Assembly (NCBI RefSeq): GCF_019393635.1
Contig: NC_057863.1
Location: 572,950,284-573,014,283 of the forward strand
Direction of reading: 5' to 3'
Origin: Dromiciops gliroides
Taxonomy: Eukaryota > Chordata > Mammalia > Microbiotheria > Microbiotheriidae
DNA: 64,000 nucleotides
Below, one piece after another: positions 34,031-44,905 of the stretch. Made by a program: the position numbers and the translations under genes. A model generated the notes under the pieces. It searched no databases and was not told the DNA's origin. It was given only the letters and a program-made list of their open reading frames with translations. How positions within the stretch are numbered: the first letter of the stretch is position 1; every line of letters starts with the position of its first letter.

Positions 34031-34504
34031 TGAGAAGCAGAAAGACAGTTATCGTGCAAGGTTCTATTGGGGGAAAATAACACATAAAAAGGTGCTGAAA
34101 AGCAACAGGGAGAGGGTGGTGGGAGGAGAACCTAATGGGCAGGGACATAGTAGAGAAAATCTGTAGCATCAGGAATGGAGCCTGGAGAGGGTGAAAACTT
34201 GGATGGCTTGGTCACTTTCCTTAAAATGGAGGTTCTAGGAAGAATGAACCAGAGAAAGGGGCCAAAGGAGTAGAAAATTCTTCCAAGGTCCTTAGGTAGA
34301 GTGAATTTGAAGGGTGAAGAGGCTTTTGTGGCATGGTAAAGACTGGAGAGTTAAGAGTAGAGCCTTCAGCACTATGAAGTAACTCACAAAATCCTCCTCT
34401 TCCCAAGGGAAAGAAAGGTCTCTCTCCTCTCCCTCCCATCCCCCACCAGATTCCCTCTTAGGGATTTGGTAGCAGGTTTACACCACTAAATTGCCAGACA
34501 CTTC
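34031..34504. other. Unassigned sequence
   Basis: No feature recognised. Confidence 0.4.
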
Positions 34505-34655
34505 TTTTTTTTTTTTTGGTGGGACAATGAGGGTTAAGTGACTTTCCCAGGGTCACACAGCTAGTAAGTGTCAAGTGTCTGAGGCTGGATTTGAACGCAG
34601 GTCTTCCTGAATCCAGAGTCAGTGCTTTATCCACTGTGCCACCTAGCTGCCCCCA
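34505..34655 (-). mobile_element. WSINE-like SINE
   Basis: AATTGCCAGACACTTC, an exact 16-bp duplication, flanks it. Confidence 0.93.
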
Positions 34656-34723
34656 ATTGCCAGACACTTCAATCTGTGATGGTAAGGATATGATTTACCG
34701 TGGCATATCATTTGAGAAAACCT

Positions 34724-35059
34724 GGGAGGGAGGGAGGGAAGGAAGGAAGGAAGGAAGGAAGGAAGGAAGGAAGGAAGGAAGGAAGGAAGGAAGGAAGGAA
34801 GGAAGGAAGGAAGGAAGGAAGGAAGGAAGGAAGGAAGGAAAGAAAGAAGGAAAGAAGGAAAGAAAGAAGGAAAGAAGGAAAGAAGGAAAGAAGGGAAGGG
34901 AAGGGAAGGGAAGGGAAGGGAAGGGAAGGGAAGGGAAGGGAAGGGAAGGGAAGGGAAGGGAAGGGAAGGGAAGGGAAGGGAAGGGAAGGGAAGGGAAGGG
35001 AAGGGAAGGGAAGGGAAGGGAAGGGAAGGGAAGGGAAGGGAAGGGAAGGGAAGGAAAAA
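34724..35059 (+). repeat. (GGAA)n, GAAA/GGAA mixture, then (GGGAA)n array
   Basis: About 335 bp of pure purine on the + strand. GGAA units run to about 34838, a mixed zone to 34890, then about 33 units of GGGAA to 35053. Frames across it give Gly/Arg/Glu/Lys or Pro/Ser/Leu/Phe repeats and are not genes. Confidence 0.98.
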
Positions 35060-36300
35060 CAGTATGCTTTGGTTTGTAATCAGATGCCTTCAGTTCTTTG
35101 GAGGCAGATAGCATTTTCCATCATGAGTCCTTTGGGATTGTCTTGGCTCACTGTAGTGCTGAGAATAGCAAAGTTATTTACAGTTGATCATCGTACTATG
35201 CTGCTTTTAACTGTGTACAGTGTTCTCCTGGTTCTGCTCACTTCATTCTGTATCAGTTCGTGTAAGTCTTTCCAGTTTTTTCTTAAATCATCCCGCTAGT
35301 CATTCCTTATATTACAATAAAATTCCTTTACAGTCGTATACCACAACTTATTTAGCCATTTCCCCAATTGATGGGCATCCCCACAATTTCTCATTCTTAG
35401 CCACTACAAAAGAGCTGCTATAAATATTTTTGGACAAACAGGTCCTTTTCCCTTAAAAAAAAATCCCTTTGGGATATAGATTTAGCAGTAGTATTACTGG
35501 GTCAAAGAGTATCCACAATTCAATAGCCCTTTGGGCAGAGTTCCAAATTGTTCTCCAGAATAGTTGGATCAGTTCATACCTCCACCAATAGTGAATTAGT
35601 ATCCCAGTTTTCCCACATCTCCTCCAACATTTATCATTTTCCTTTTCTGTCATATTAGCTAATCTGAAAGGTGTGAGGTGGTACCTCAGAGTTATTTTAA
35701 TTTGCATTTCTCTAATAAATAGTCATTTGGAACATTTTTTTTTCATTTGACTGTAGATAGTCTTGATTTTCTTGTCTGAAAATTGCCTGTTTATATCCTT
35801 TGACTATTTATCAATTAAGGAATGACTTATATTCTTATAAATTTGACTCAGTTCTCTATATATTTAAGAAACAGGGCCTTTATCAGAGATACTTACTGTA
35901 AATTTCCTGTGGCGCCCCCCCGCCCCAGTTTTCTGCTTTCCTTGAACTTTTGGTTGCATTAACTTTGTGCAAAAACTTTTAATTTTATATAATCAAAATT
36001 ATGAATTTTACTATATTTTGCTTGTTCCTAAATTCTTTTCTTATCCATAGATCTGACAGGTAAACTATTTCATGCTCTACTAATTTGCTTATAGGATCAC
36101 CCTTTATGTCTAAATCATGTACCCATTTTAACTTTATCTTGGTATATGGTATGAAATGTTGGCTAGTTTCTGCCTATACTTTCTATAGCTAATTTCTGCC
36201 ATAATATTTTCCAGTTTTCCCATCAGTTTTTGTCAAATAATGAGTTTTTGTCCCAAAAGCTTGGATCTTTGAGTTTATCAAATTGATATCATTTTTTACC
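35060..36300 (-). mobile_element. L1 LINE 3' fragment, inactive
   Basis: Reverse orientation: 3' UTR with ATCATGAGTCCTTTGGGATT near 35120, then the ORF2 C-terminus with MQIKITLRYHLTPFRLANM, NDKCW and a WWRYELIQLFW stretch. Closely parallels 14.95-16.25 kb. Confidence 0.88.
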
Positions 36301-36485
36301 CTTTTAAAACTATGTTTGGGACTGTAATACTAAAGTCCAATGGTGATGACTTCCTCTTTTTGATGTTGTGAAGAGATTTTTATAAAACTCTTTGAAGGTC
36401 TCTTCCATCTTTCATCTCTTTGTTGCCCTTTCCCTTAATTGTACTCAAAATGACTTTGTTAGTTGGATCTCTTTCCAAGCTTTCT

Positions 36486-36560
36486 TTTTTTATATTTTTA
36501 TTTCATTTTATTTTTGCAGGGCAATGAAGGTTAAGTGACTTTCCCAGGGTCACACAGTCC
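36486..36560 (-). mobile_element. Truncated WSINE-like SINE
   Basis: Only the 3' third remains (GGGCAATGAAGGTTAAGTGA...GGTCACACAG). CCAAGCTTTC/CCAAGTTTTC flank it. Confidence 0.8.
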
Positions 36561-36839
36561 AAGTTTTCTTTAAACCCTTCCCTGTTTTATGATATGATAA
36601 TAAATATTTTACAAATATTCTAAGCTAATTTTGTCCCTGGATGCCATATCTTTCCAGTTGGCAAGTAAGTTTGGTGTTTACCAACTAAAGCACTTTTTTT
36701 TTTGGCTTTTTTGGTATCCTTAATAAGACTATTGATTTAAATAAGCTGAATTTTATATGAATTTATTGTAAATAGTGTTTATGTAATTTTCTCTGCCCAT
36801 ATCCTATTTTGTATAATCAATAGCTTCCTTTTGTTTTTT
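36561..36839. other. Unassigned AT-rich sequence
   Basis: Nothing recognised. Confidence 0.4.
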
Positions 36840-37135
36840 AAATGCTGATTTATTTTTATTCATTTTTAAAAATTTCAAGCTCCAAATTCTCTCCCTTGCT
36901 CCAGGTACTCCCCAACCTATTGAGAAGACAAACAATATGATACCAGTTTTACATGTAAAAGTCATGCAAAACATATTTCCATATTAGCCATGTTGCAAAA
37001 AAAGAAAGGAAATAAAAGAAAGTGAAAAAAGTATGCTTCAATCTGCACTCAGAATTTATCAGTTTTCTCTCTGGAGGTGAATAACATTTTTTCATCACGT
37101 ATCCTTTGGAATTGTCTTGGATCATCATATATCAA
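36840..37135 (-). mobile_element. L1 3' UTR fragment
   Basis: TTTCAAGCTCCAAATTCTCT, then the ATGCAAAACATATTTCC and GTATGCTTCAATCTGCACTC blocks, as in the L1 at 14.85-15.05 kb. Confidence 0.8.
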
Positions 37136-37139
37136 CAAC

Positions 37140-37960
37140 TTCTTTGAATACTTCAAGTTGGAGTGGTTATCATTGTATGCCATATTGTTTTCTAATTTTT
37201 ATTTTCTTCTAGTTCGGTATTAATTTTGATCCCTGCTCATAAATTGGTTGTCTGACAGGGTACGGAGTTTTTATAATCAATTTCATTTTTGTGTGATGTT
37301 ATTGCCATGTCTACAGAGCTTTCTGGTTCTTTTATCAAAGGCTTCCATGTAGTTTTCAAGTCTTTGTCCTCTTTTCATGCCTTCCTCCTGATACATGTTT
37401 AACAATAAATTCTTTTGGCTGTTTTCACCTGATCCCACTCTTGCATTGAAATCACTTGTCATGATAAGTGTGAATTGATTCAATTTGGAGGATCTTATCA
37501 AATTCTTCAGAGAATTTCTCTTGTTCTTGATGCTTCCCAACATATACTAGTACCTAAGTGGCCATTGTTTTTATGGTAATATGAATACTATGGCATGAAA
37601 TAATCAAAAATCCCATGAAATTACATCCATTTTGTCTTTGGAGGCAAAATAAAACCAACTGAACCAGATCCTTTATTTGCTTCTCTAAGGAGAACCTGTG
37701 AGTCATCCTTCCTTTAAGCAGAAAATTCCTTCTGTCTTCTGCTTTCATTTATTGAGAATGTTAGGGTTGATATGACGTATTTCCTCCAGTCATATGCTTT
37801 ACTCATTGGTTGATAGATAAGCTCCTTATACCCAGAGTACCAATAGCTCTTAAGGTTTATAAATGACCTAAAAACTGGGTGATTCTTGGCACCCGTCACC
37901 ACTTTCCTGCAAACTCTGCCCATCACTATAGAAGTGGAAGGAGTCTATATAATATTAAGG
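37140..37960 (-). mobile_element. Endonuclease region of another non-LTR LINE, inactive
   Basis: The minus-strand translation contains SDFNARVGSGENS, the APE endonuclease DFN motif. Some 60 residues later another frame gives NEIDY, the second motif typical of RTE-like endonucleases. Sequence 5' of the DFN motif (GYKELIYQ and EQEKFSEEFDKI in shifting frames) fits the same domain. It is not the BovB at 10.8 kb, which has a different motif neighbourhood. Clade undecided: RTE-like is favoured. Confidence 0.55.
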
Positions 37961-37984
37961 GACATTTTTCAGTTTTCTCTGTTT

Positions 37985-38030
37985 TGGAGCTGGGGTTAAG
38001 TGACTTGCCCAGGGTCACACAGCTAGTAAG
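37985..38030 (-). repeat. Short SINE-like fragment
   Basis: GGGGTTAAGTGACTTGCCC followed by GGTCACACAGCTAGTAAG only. Source subfamily unclear. Confidence 0.6.
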
Positions 38031-38320
38031 GTTGGTCGCCTAAAGCATTCATCACAAAGTGACTAGCTAGACTTGTGGTAACTACCTTCCCTGTACTGTA
38101 TAGAGGAAATAAATGGTCCTTGAAAAGTGAGATTCAGGCTATAACCAGGGTTGTTTGAATACCCTCAGCATGTTGGAACTTTTCTGAACTTACAAACTCC
38201 GTTGGTGTTGAGTCACCTCTCTATAACCATCCAAGTAGGCCTTTGTGGAGGGATTCTAGAATAAGGATGAAATTCATAAGGCAGCTTTTATTTCTATAAC
38301 TTACTAAATTTCTCAGTGTT
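38031..38320. other. Unassigned sequence
   Basis: No feature recognised. An AATAAATGG hexamer context occurs near 38108. Confidence 0.4.
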
Positions 38321-38478
38321 GGGGGCAGCTACGTGGCACAGTGGATAAAGCACTGGCCCTGGATTCAGGAGGACCTGAGTTCAAGACACTTGACACTTAC
38401 TAGCTGTGTGACCTTGGGCAAGTCACAACCCTCATTGCCTCACACAAAAAAAAAAAAAGAAAAAAAAATTAAAAAAAA
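38321..38478 (+). mobile_element. WSINE-like SINE with internal deletion
   Basis: Lacks the AATCCGGCCTC segment after GAGTTCAA. AAATTTCTCAGTGTT on both sides is an exact 15-bp duplication. Confidence 0.92.
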
Positions 38479-38726
38479 ATTTCTCAGTGTTCTCAGAACT
38501 CTGGGAGAGAAAAGGGGCTGGGATGTACTAGAATCAGCTTGAACTGACTGTTAAATTTTCAACGTGAGCATTTCCACTTCAAAAATCAGCCAGCACTTAA
38601 ATGGGGACTTGGCTTATTGTTTTGTGGATTGCCTAGACTTAAGAAAGTGATGGAGGAAATGTTAATAGTTCAGATTAGACTTAAAAGTGTATCCTGCCTA
38701 AATTTTTTTCAGATGGTTCAGTTGTT

Positions 38727-38972
38727 TTTGTTGTTGTTTAGTCATTTTTTTCAGTTGTGTCTGATTCTTTGTGGCCCCATTTGGGGGTTTCTTAGCAAAG
38801 ATACTGGAGTAGTCAGACATTTCATTGTCCGGCTCATTTTGCCAATGAGGAAACTGAGGCAAACAGAGTTAAGTGACTTGCCCGGGGTTACATAGCTAGT
38901 AAGTGTCTGAGGATGGATTTAAATTCAGAAAGATAAGTCTTTCTGACTGACACTCTATCTACTTAGCTGCCT
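38727..38972 (-). mobile_element. MAR1-type SINE with BovB/RTE tail
   Basis: TTGTTGTTGTTTAGTC at the left, AAAGATACTGGAGTAG in the middle, CTACTTAGCTGCC at the right. Confidence 0.83.
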
Positions 38973-39604
38973 TTTTTTCAGACAGCCTGTTGTTAAACAT
39001 TTATCAGCCTACCTCTAGAGAGGAAGCTCTCTGAACAGGCTGATGCTCAAGTATGCAACTTATTTTTCTACCCTGAGATCTGGATTTCTCCAAAGTTTGG
39101 TTCCCACTGAAATATGAAGTGTTATGACTTCCAATGATATGACTTTTCATAGGGCCCTGCTGTGTTTTCATTCTCAGTGATGAAAAGACCTATTCTGAAG
39201 GCAGAGCTGAGGGTAGGATGAGGAGAAAGATCTTCATGGAAAACAGGAACTTCCTGCAGTGATTTCCTACTTCAAAGTGCTAAGACAAGAGAGACACACA
39301 TGAATTGAAAATTAAACATAAGTTTACTATATAATAAAAATGACAACAAATCACCTCTTCTGAAGCCCTATTCCAATACTCCATCAGGGCATGAAGGTTT
39401 CATTGGGTCCTTAAAGGTTATGCCTGCAGAGAACAAGCTTCCCCAATCCAACTAAGCTATAAGGGTTCCAATTATGGGACTGATGACAGACATGTATTTA
39501 AATTTGGAAAGGGCTCAGCACCGGAATCTTGGTCATCAGGTGATGAAAAGTTTTGGCCCCAGGTTTTGACCTGAATTGGCAAAGGGACTTACCCACCCAC
39601 ATGG
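38973..39604. other. Unassigned sequence
   Basis: 39290-39600 is LTR-like in composition, but no matching ends or target copies were found, so no call is made. Confidence 0.35.
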
Positions 39605-39705
39605 ATAATAACAATAAAAACTAACATTTGTATAACTATTTGAAAGTTTGCAAAGCACTTCATAGCTCTTACTGCATTTGATCTTCTTTAAAATCCTGTG
39701 AACTA

Positions 39706-39855
39706 GGGGCAGCTAGGTGGCGCAGTGGATAGAGCACCGGCCCTGGAGTCAGGAGTACCTGAGTTCAAATCCGGCCTCAGACACTTAATACTTACTAGCA
39801 GTGTGACCCTGGGCAAGTCACTTAACCCCAATTGCCTCACTAAAAAAAAAAAAAA
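39706..39855 (+). mobile_element. WSINE-like SINE, first of a pair
   Basis: AAATCCTGTGAACTA on both sides. Confidence 0.93.
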
Positions 39856-39867
39856 TCCTGTGAACTA

Positions 39868-40030
39868 GGGGGCAGATAGATGGAAGCTAGGTGGCACTGC
39901 AGTGGATAAAGCACCAGCCCTGGATTCAGGACAACCCGAGTTCAAATCCAGCTTCAGACACTTGACATTTACTAGTTGTGTGACCCTGGGCAAGTCACTT
40001 AATCCTCATTGCTCCACAAAAAAAATAAAT
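39868..40030 (+). mobile_element. WSINE-like SINE, second of a pair
   Basis: Head enlarged (GGGGCAGATAGATGGAAGC). It ends CCTCATTGCTCC, a different subtype from its neighbour. A third target copy AAATAAATCTGTGA follows. Confidence 0.9.
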
Positions 40031-40257
40031 CTGTGAGGTAGGTGTTTTACAGATGAGGAGGTCAAAGCAAAAAGAACAGACTTACCCTGGGGAACTTAGC
40101 TAGGAAATATCTGAGACAGGATTTAAACTTGGGTCTTCCTCACTCCAGGTTCAGTGCTCTAGTCACTACTCAGTAACTAAAATCATGAATTATTGAAATA
40201 TTGAACACTCAATACCCCAAGAAAGGAATAACAAGATCCAAGAGAACACAAGTCTCA

Positions 40258-40335
40258 GAGGTAGCTATTATTATTATCCCCATTTTACAAATGAGGAAAC
40301 TGAAGCAAACGGAAGTCAAGTTTGCCCAGGGCCAC
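40258..40335 (-). repeat. MIR-type fragment
   Basis: TATTATTATCCCCATTTTAC and GAGGAAACTGAAGCAAAC only. Confidence 0.6.
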
Positions 40336-40562
40336 ATTGTCTGAAACTCAGACCAGACATTCCTCAAGTAGTACAAGAAGTCCACAGTCAAAAAATAGGC
40401 TGAAAAAAAGAGTGAACAAACAAAAAGAAGGAACTCAATACAAAACCCAGGAGAAGAGAATGACCCCAAAATATCTACAAACACAGCTTCAAGGGAAAAT
40501 ATAGTCTAGGAACAAATTCAAGCAAAATTCCTGGAAGAGATGAAGCAAGAAGAAAAAAAAGT

Positions 40563-40715
40563 TGTTTTTTTTTGGTTTTGTTTTGGTTTTTGAGGGTTAA
40601 GTGACTTGCCCAGGGTTACACCAGTTACTGTCAAGTGTCTGAGGCCAAGTTTGAACTCAGGTCCTCCTGAAATCCAGGGCTAGTGCTTTATTCACTGTGC
40701 CACCTGGCAGCCCCA
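40563..40715 (-). mobile_element. WSINE-like SINE inside L1
   Basis: Reverse copy with a shortened tail. GAAAAAAAAGTT/GAAAAAAAGTTT flank it. Confidence 0.88.
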
Positions 40716-41052
40716 GAAAAAAAGTTTTTAAATTATTTTTTAAATCAAATGAGAAAAAAAAATCAAATGAGAGTACTTGAGGAAAAATTGGGAAAAAAGA
40801 AATGAGAGCTACAAAAGAAAGAATTGGAAAGAGAAATAACAGCTTGTTACCAGTGATGCAGAACCATACTCAAACAACAAACTTCCTGGAAATTAATTTG
40901 CATCAAATATAAGTAAGTGACGCCATGATAACAAGAAATATTAAAACATAGTCAAAAGATTAGAAAAAATAGAAAATTACATAAGGCATCCCATAGCAAA
41001 AATAACTAATCTGGATAACAGATTGAAGAGAAAGAATTTAAGAATCATTGAA

Positions 41053-41654
41053 TGTGAGAAATAGCACTCCAAAAAAAACAAAACAAACAAACAAAAAAAC
41101 TTCTGGAACTCAGTGTTGGAGGTGTGTCCAAAAGCTTCTTTTATTTTCTTTCTCACCCCTAGTGGGGCAAACCACAAGCTGGAGACTCACAGGCCTTTTA
41201 ACAGCGGTTGGTGCCCCCTCTAGCTGGTCAATCAAACACAGCATCCCCGCCCCTCCTCCGCATTGATTCTTCTTCTTCTTGTGGGAACCTTCTATGAGAG
41301 GCCTTCTATTTGAATTAACCCCCATTTATGGATGTTAACATCTATTCTATAGAAGCATCTGCTTCTATTCTTTTTTTTTTTTTTTTTTTTTGGTGAGGCA
41401 ATTGGGGTTAAGTGACTTGCCCAGGGTCACACAGCTAGTAAGTGTCAAGGGGCTGAGGCCGGATTTGAACGTAGGTCCTCCTGAATCCAGGGCTGGTACT
41501 CTATCCACTGTGCAACCTAGCTGCCCCCATCTACTTCTATTCTAATCCACTCTCCCAGCTGAACCTGAGTCTGCTTCCCAGACATTAAATCACCTGTAAT
41601 TGTTCCCCCCAAACAGCTCCAAACAACTTTGAGGGGAGCCCACTTTTCCTCACA
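41053..41654 (-). mobile_element. Solo LTR, family A, copy 3, split by a SINE
   Basis: On the + strand it starts TGTGAGAAATAGC and ends TTTTCCTCACA. Length without the SINE is about 445 bp. Flanks TTGAA and TTGGA match at four of five bases. Sits within L1 ORF1. The TCTGGAACTCAGTG block is shared with copy 2. No internal genes. Confidence 0.82.
41371..41528 (-). mobile_element. WSINE-like SINE inside LTR A
   Basis: CATCTGCTTCTATTCT/CATCTACTTCTATTCT flank it. Confidence 0.93.
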
Positions 41655-42331
41655 TTGGACTACTTGAAAAACATGACCAAAAAAGAACTTAAATATCATG
41701 TTTCAAGAAATCACAGAAGAAAACTGTCCATATCTCTTAGAGCAAGAGAGGAATATGAAACTAGAAAGAATTCAAGTACCAAGTAGTCATGGTGAGGATC
41801 ACACATGATTTACCTGCCACAACCCCAAAAGAATGGAGAGTTTGGAATATGATTTTCCAGAAAGCAAAGGATATAGACTTACAGCCAAGGATAACTTATC
41901 CAGAAAACTGAGTATAATTTTATAGAGGGGAAAAATGAACTTTTAATGAAATAGAAGACTTCCAATCATTCCTGATGAAAAGACCAGAGTTGCACAGAAA
42001 CTTTGAAACACAAATATGGGAATCAAAAGAAACATAAAAAGAATGTGAAGTTTTACCATTATTCTTATTATACAACACTTCACTAATAATTTTTTTTCAA
42101 TAATTACTTCTTGCAATAATTCTTAGTTACTAAGAACCAGTCTAGCTGAGAAGAAACATATACAAATAATTACAACACAAGGCAGTATGGACTAAGTGTA
42201 TAAATGCTATAGTTGAGAGGAGGGAAAGAACACTTCGGATAAAGTATCAAAAAGGAAATAGAATTTGAACAGGATCAGGACAGATGGATAGGATTTTGAT
42301 TGGTGGAGCTGGTAATTGTGGAAGACTGAAC

Positions 42332-42484
42332 TTTTTTTTTTTTTTTTTAGTGAGGCAATTGGGGTTAAGTGACTTGCCCAGGGTCACACAGCTAGCAAGT
42401 GTCAAGTGTCTGAGGCCAGATTTAAACTCAGGTACTCCTGAATCCAGGGTCAGTGCTCCATCCACTGCACCACCTAGCTGCCCC
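42332..42484 (-). mobile_element. WSINE-like SINE
   Basis: AAGACTGAACTTTT on both sides. Confidence 0.93.
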
Positions 42485-43760
42485 AAGACTGAACTTTTAA
42501 GAGTACTTCTGGCCACTGTGCAGTTGATAATAGGATTTGAGTGGTCACTATTCCATTTCAAATCCTTCTTGCAATTCTTTTCCTACCTTTTTCATCATGC
42601 TTTCCCATTCTAGAATTTGGAAAATTTGGGAAGTCATGCCAGATTGGTTTAGATTAAAGCTTTTTTACTCCATAATAATTTCTATATAATAATAATTTTC
42701 TAGAGAGCTCTCCTAGACTTAAGAACTCAAGAAATAAAAGAAGATTGGGTCACAAGTTACATAATTGTTTTGATTGGGCAATCATATTATATTTGTCCTC
42801 AGAATCCACTGATTCAAACAAGGTCTCTTAGCACAGAACAGATTTGATAGGATGACAAAATTTTTTATACTGAAGGTTAGAGCTGTCAGGGATCATCTAA
42901 TATAACCCTGACATTTTATATATGAAAAAAAATTACCTCTAAGGCTCCATAATATGTTAAGAGTAATGAGACTGAATTTGTACTTTCAAGTCAGGTCAGA
43001 TACTGGGTAACTACCATTTATATTACATCATTACTTGATTGCTGAATGAGCACTTGACATTGTTAGTAGATTGAGATGGTATTTTGCATAGTCGCCATAA
43101 ACTTAATAATGGATCATTTAAGATCATCATGTGTGTATGTACATGTACACATGTGTGTATGTAGATCATTTTGGGAAGGGAGAATTGGTATCCCAAAGTG
43201 ACAATAGTATAGAATGCATACTCATTTGTAGAAACGCTATCGATGAAGATTATGGTAGAAGACTATGAACTACATTGTCTCAAAAAACTGTAAGGAGGCT
43301 AACTCATTAGTTGCTAGAGATAGTAGCATTCAGCCTGAACTTTCCGATGATCTTAGAGCTAGGACTAAAGCTAGTGGGTCTGATGTATCAACATATCCAC
43401 AAGAGATGTGGAAATAGAGGGTGCAGAACTGATAGATGGTTACTGAAAAAGTGCCAGACCATGTAGCTAGTGACCAAAATTGATGTTCCAAAGCTAAGGG
43501 GTAAAGAAATTACATGTCACCAAACAATGCCCATCAGTGGAGCATGTGTAACTTGTACTTTGTACATAGACCTAAGTTATATTGCATATAATCTCTATAC
43601 TTTACCTATTATATGCAATTCTGATATGATGCTATGTGTACCTATGTGCTTAATCTCCTCTATGTGATTTTGCTATGCTGTGATTTGTACTATGTGCTTA
43701 TATGTGACCTGTGTTTACTATGCTGCATGCAATTCTAAATTGTGCATTATCGATGAATCA
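42485..43760. other. Unassigned, with a degenerate CTATGTG-rich patch
   Basis: 42880-42950 resembles an ancient CATCTAATATAACCC repeat. 43620-43730 repeats CTATGTG/CTATGCTG at irregular spacing. No gene seen. Confidence 0.4.
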
Positions 43761-43985
43761 GCAAACATTCATTAAGTATCTACTGTACACCTCACTGTGC
43801 TAGGTACTGAGGAAAAAAAGATAAAAATGAAACATCCCTTGCCTTCAAGAAACTTACATCTGATTAGGGAAAAGATATACATACAGTTAAATAAATACAG
43901 GTGTTTGAATCTAGCCTGTATGTCTGGGATCAATCTATCAATAACCATTTATTAAGCACCTACTATGGATGACAGTCTGTGACTA
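43761..43985 (+). repeat. Ancient dispersed repeat fragments
   Basis: AGCAAACATTCATTAAGTATC, then GTGCTAGGTACTGAGG and CCTTCAAGAAACTTACATC. A second start (ACCATTTATTAAGCACC) lies at about 43945. Confidence 0.55.
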
Positions 43986-44470
43986 AGCTCTTTGAAAAGC
44001 AATGGATCTTTTATCATGTGTACCTCAGGATACACCTGTGTACCCAGGGTGGTTTGTCGGAACTATAAAATTTTTAGTGGAAGGAACATGTAGTCAGAAT
44101 AGCCAAGAAGAAGAATAACTAGTTCTTCCTTTTCCCTTGATGTGTGGGACTTGGAAAGAATCACTCATTGGGAGAAATTTCCTGTACTCCATTTCCCCAG
44201 AAATTATACATCATGAATAAACTGGTAAGATCAGCGAGAAAGGACTCTAAGAAGAAGGAGGAACTTTAAAAAGCAAAGTAGGCAGTGATGGATGTTGACA
44301 GATTTGAAGAGGATTCATCTGGATGATAGATGCTGAAGAAGACAGGAAAGGTCACGTGGGAGAGTGTGCAGTGGTGACTCTGAACCTGGAGATCCTGGCA
44401 GAGGACTGATGCCCTTGAAGCCAGTGAAGTAAATGTTTACACTCTAGTTAAAGTGCTTCCTGACCTTTTG
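43986..44470. other. Unassigned sequence
   Basis: No feature recognised. Confidence 0.4.
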
Positions 44471-44501
44471 TATGTGTATGTGTGCATGTGCATGTGCATA
44501 T

Positions 44502-44536
<35 letters not shown>
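44471..44536 (+). repeat. (TG)n microsatellite
   Basis: TATG/TGCATG lead-in followed by a long TG run. Confidence 0.95.
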
Positions 44537-44779
44537 GTAGACCCCTCTGGAAGGCTGGTAAAGTCTACGGACCTCTTCTCAAAGTACTGTTTTGAAGTGC
44601 ATAAAATAAAACCCACAGGATCATAAAGAGAAAAAAAATACTACAAAAGCTTAAAGTCATAAGGTAAACTCCAAGACCAAATTACCAGTGCTAATGGGGT
44701 GAGATTATTTGATGGGTAGCACTTCAATGGAGTTGGGCCAAATATTCCCAACCCCTATCCATCTCCCATCTCCTTGATA

Positions 44780-44905
44780 CTTAATGATTGTAAGGTTTGT
44801 GAGGGGAGAGACCAGGTCCTAAATTATCTTTGTATTACCTCTAGCATCTAATACAGCTCCTTACACATGCAAAAAAAAGTATTTAATAAATGGTTGTTGA
44901 ATGAA
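44780..44905 (+). repeat. L2 3' end
   Basis: TTGTAAGGTTTGTGAGGGGAG, then TCCTTACACATGC and AATAAATGGTTGTTGAATG. Confidence 0.8.

Larger units (their letters stand above)
39605..40175 (-). mobile_element. MIR/THER1-type CORE-SINE split by two SINEs
   Basis: AACTAACATTTGTATAACTA and AAAGTTTGCAAAGCACTTC at the left. TGTGAGGTAGGTGTTTTACAG to AGTGCTCTAGTCAC resumes at 40030. Confidence 0.78.
40336..42060 (+). mobile_element. L1 ORF1 region, inactive, split by a SINE and solo LTR A
   Basis: AAGTCCACAGTCAAAAAATAG at the left and CCCATAGCAAAAATAACTAA in the middle. The segment encoding LRIIG-LLEKHDQK is divided by the LTR. The downstream part has GATATAGACTTACAGCCAAG and AATGAAATAGAAGACTTCC, the ORF1 3' region of marsupial L1. 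No ORF2 follows, so a half-L1 (HAL1) origin is possible. Confidence 0.7.

Noticed and set aside
34591-35299. Frames of 139-199 residues made of GREGK or PSLPF repeats
   Set aside because: Translations of the GGAA/GGGAA array joined to SINE and L1 sequence.
39290-39600. LTR-like composition (A-rich start, TTAAATAC, poly(A)-like signals)
   Set aside because: No matching ends, target copies or second copy in the window.
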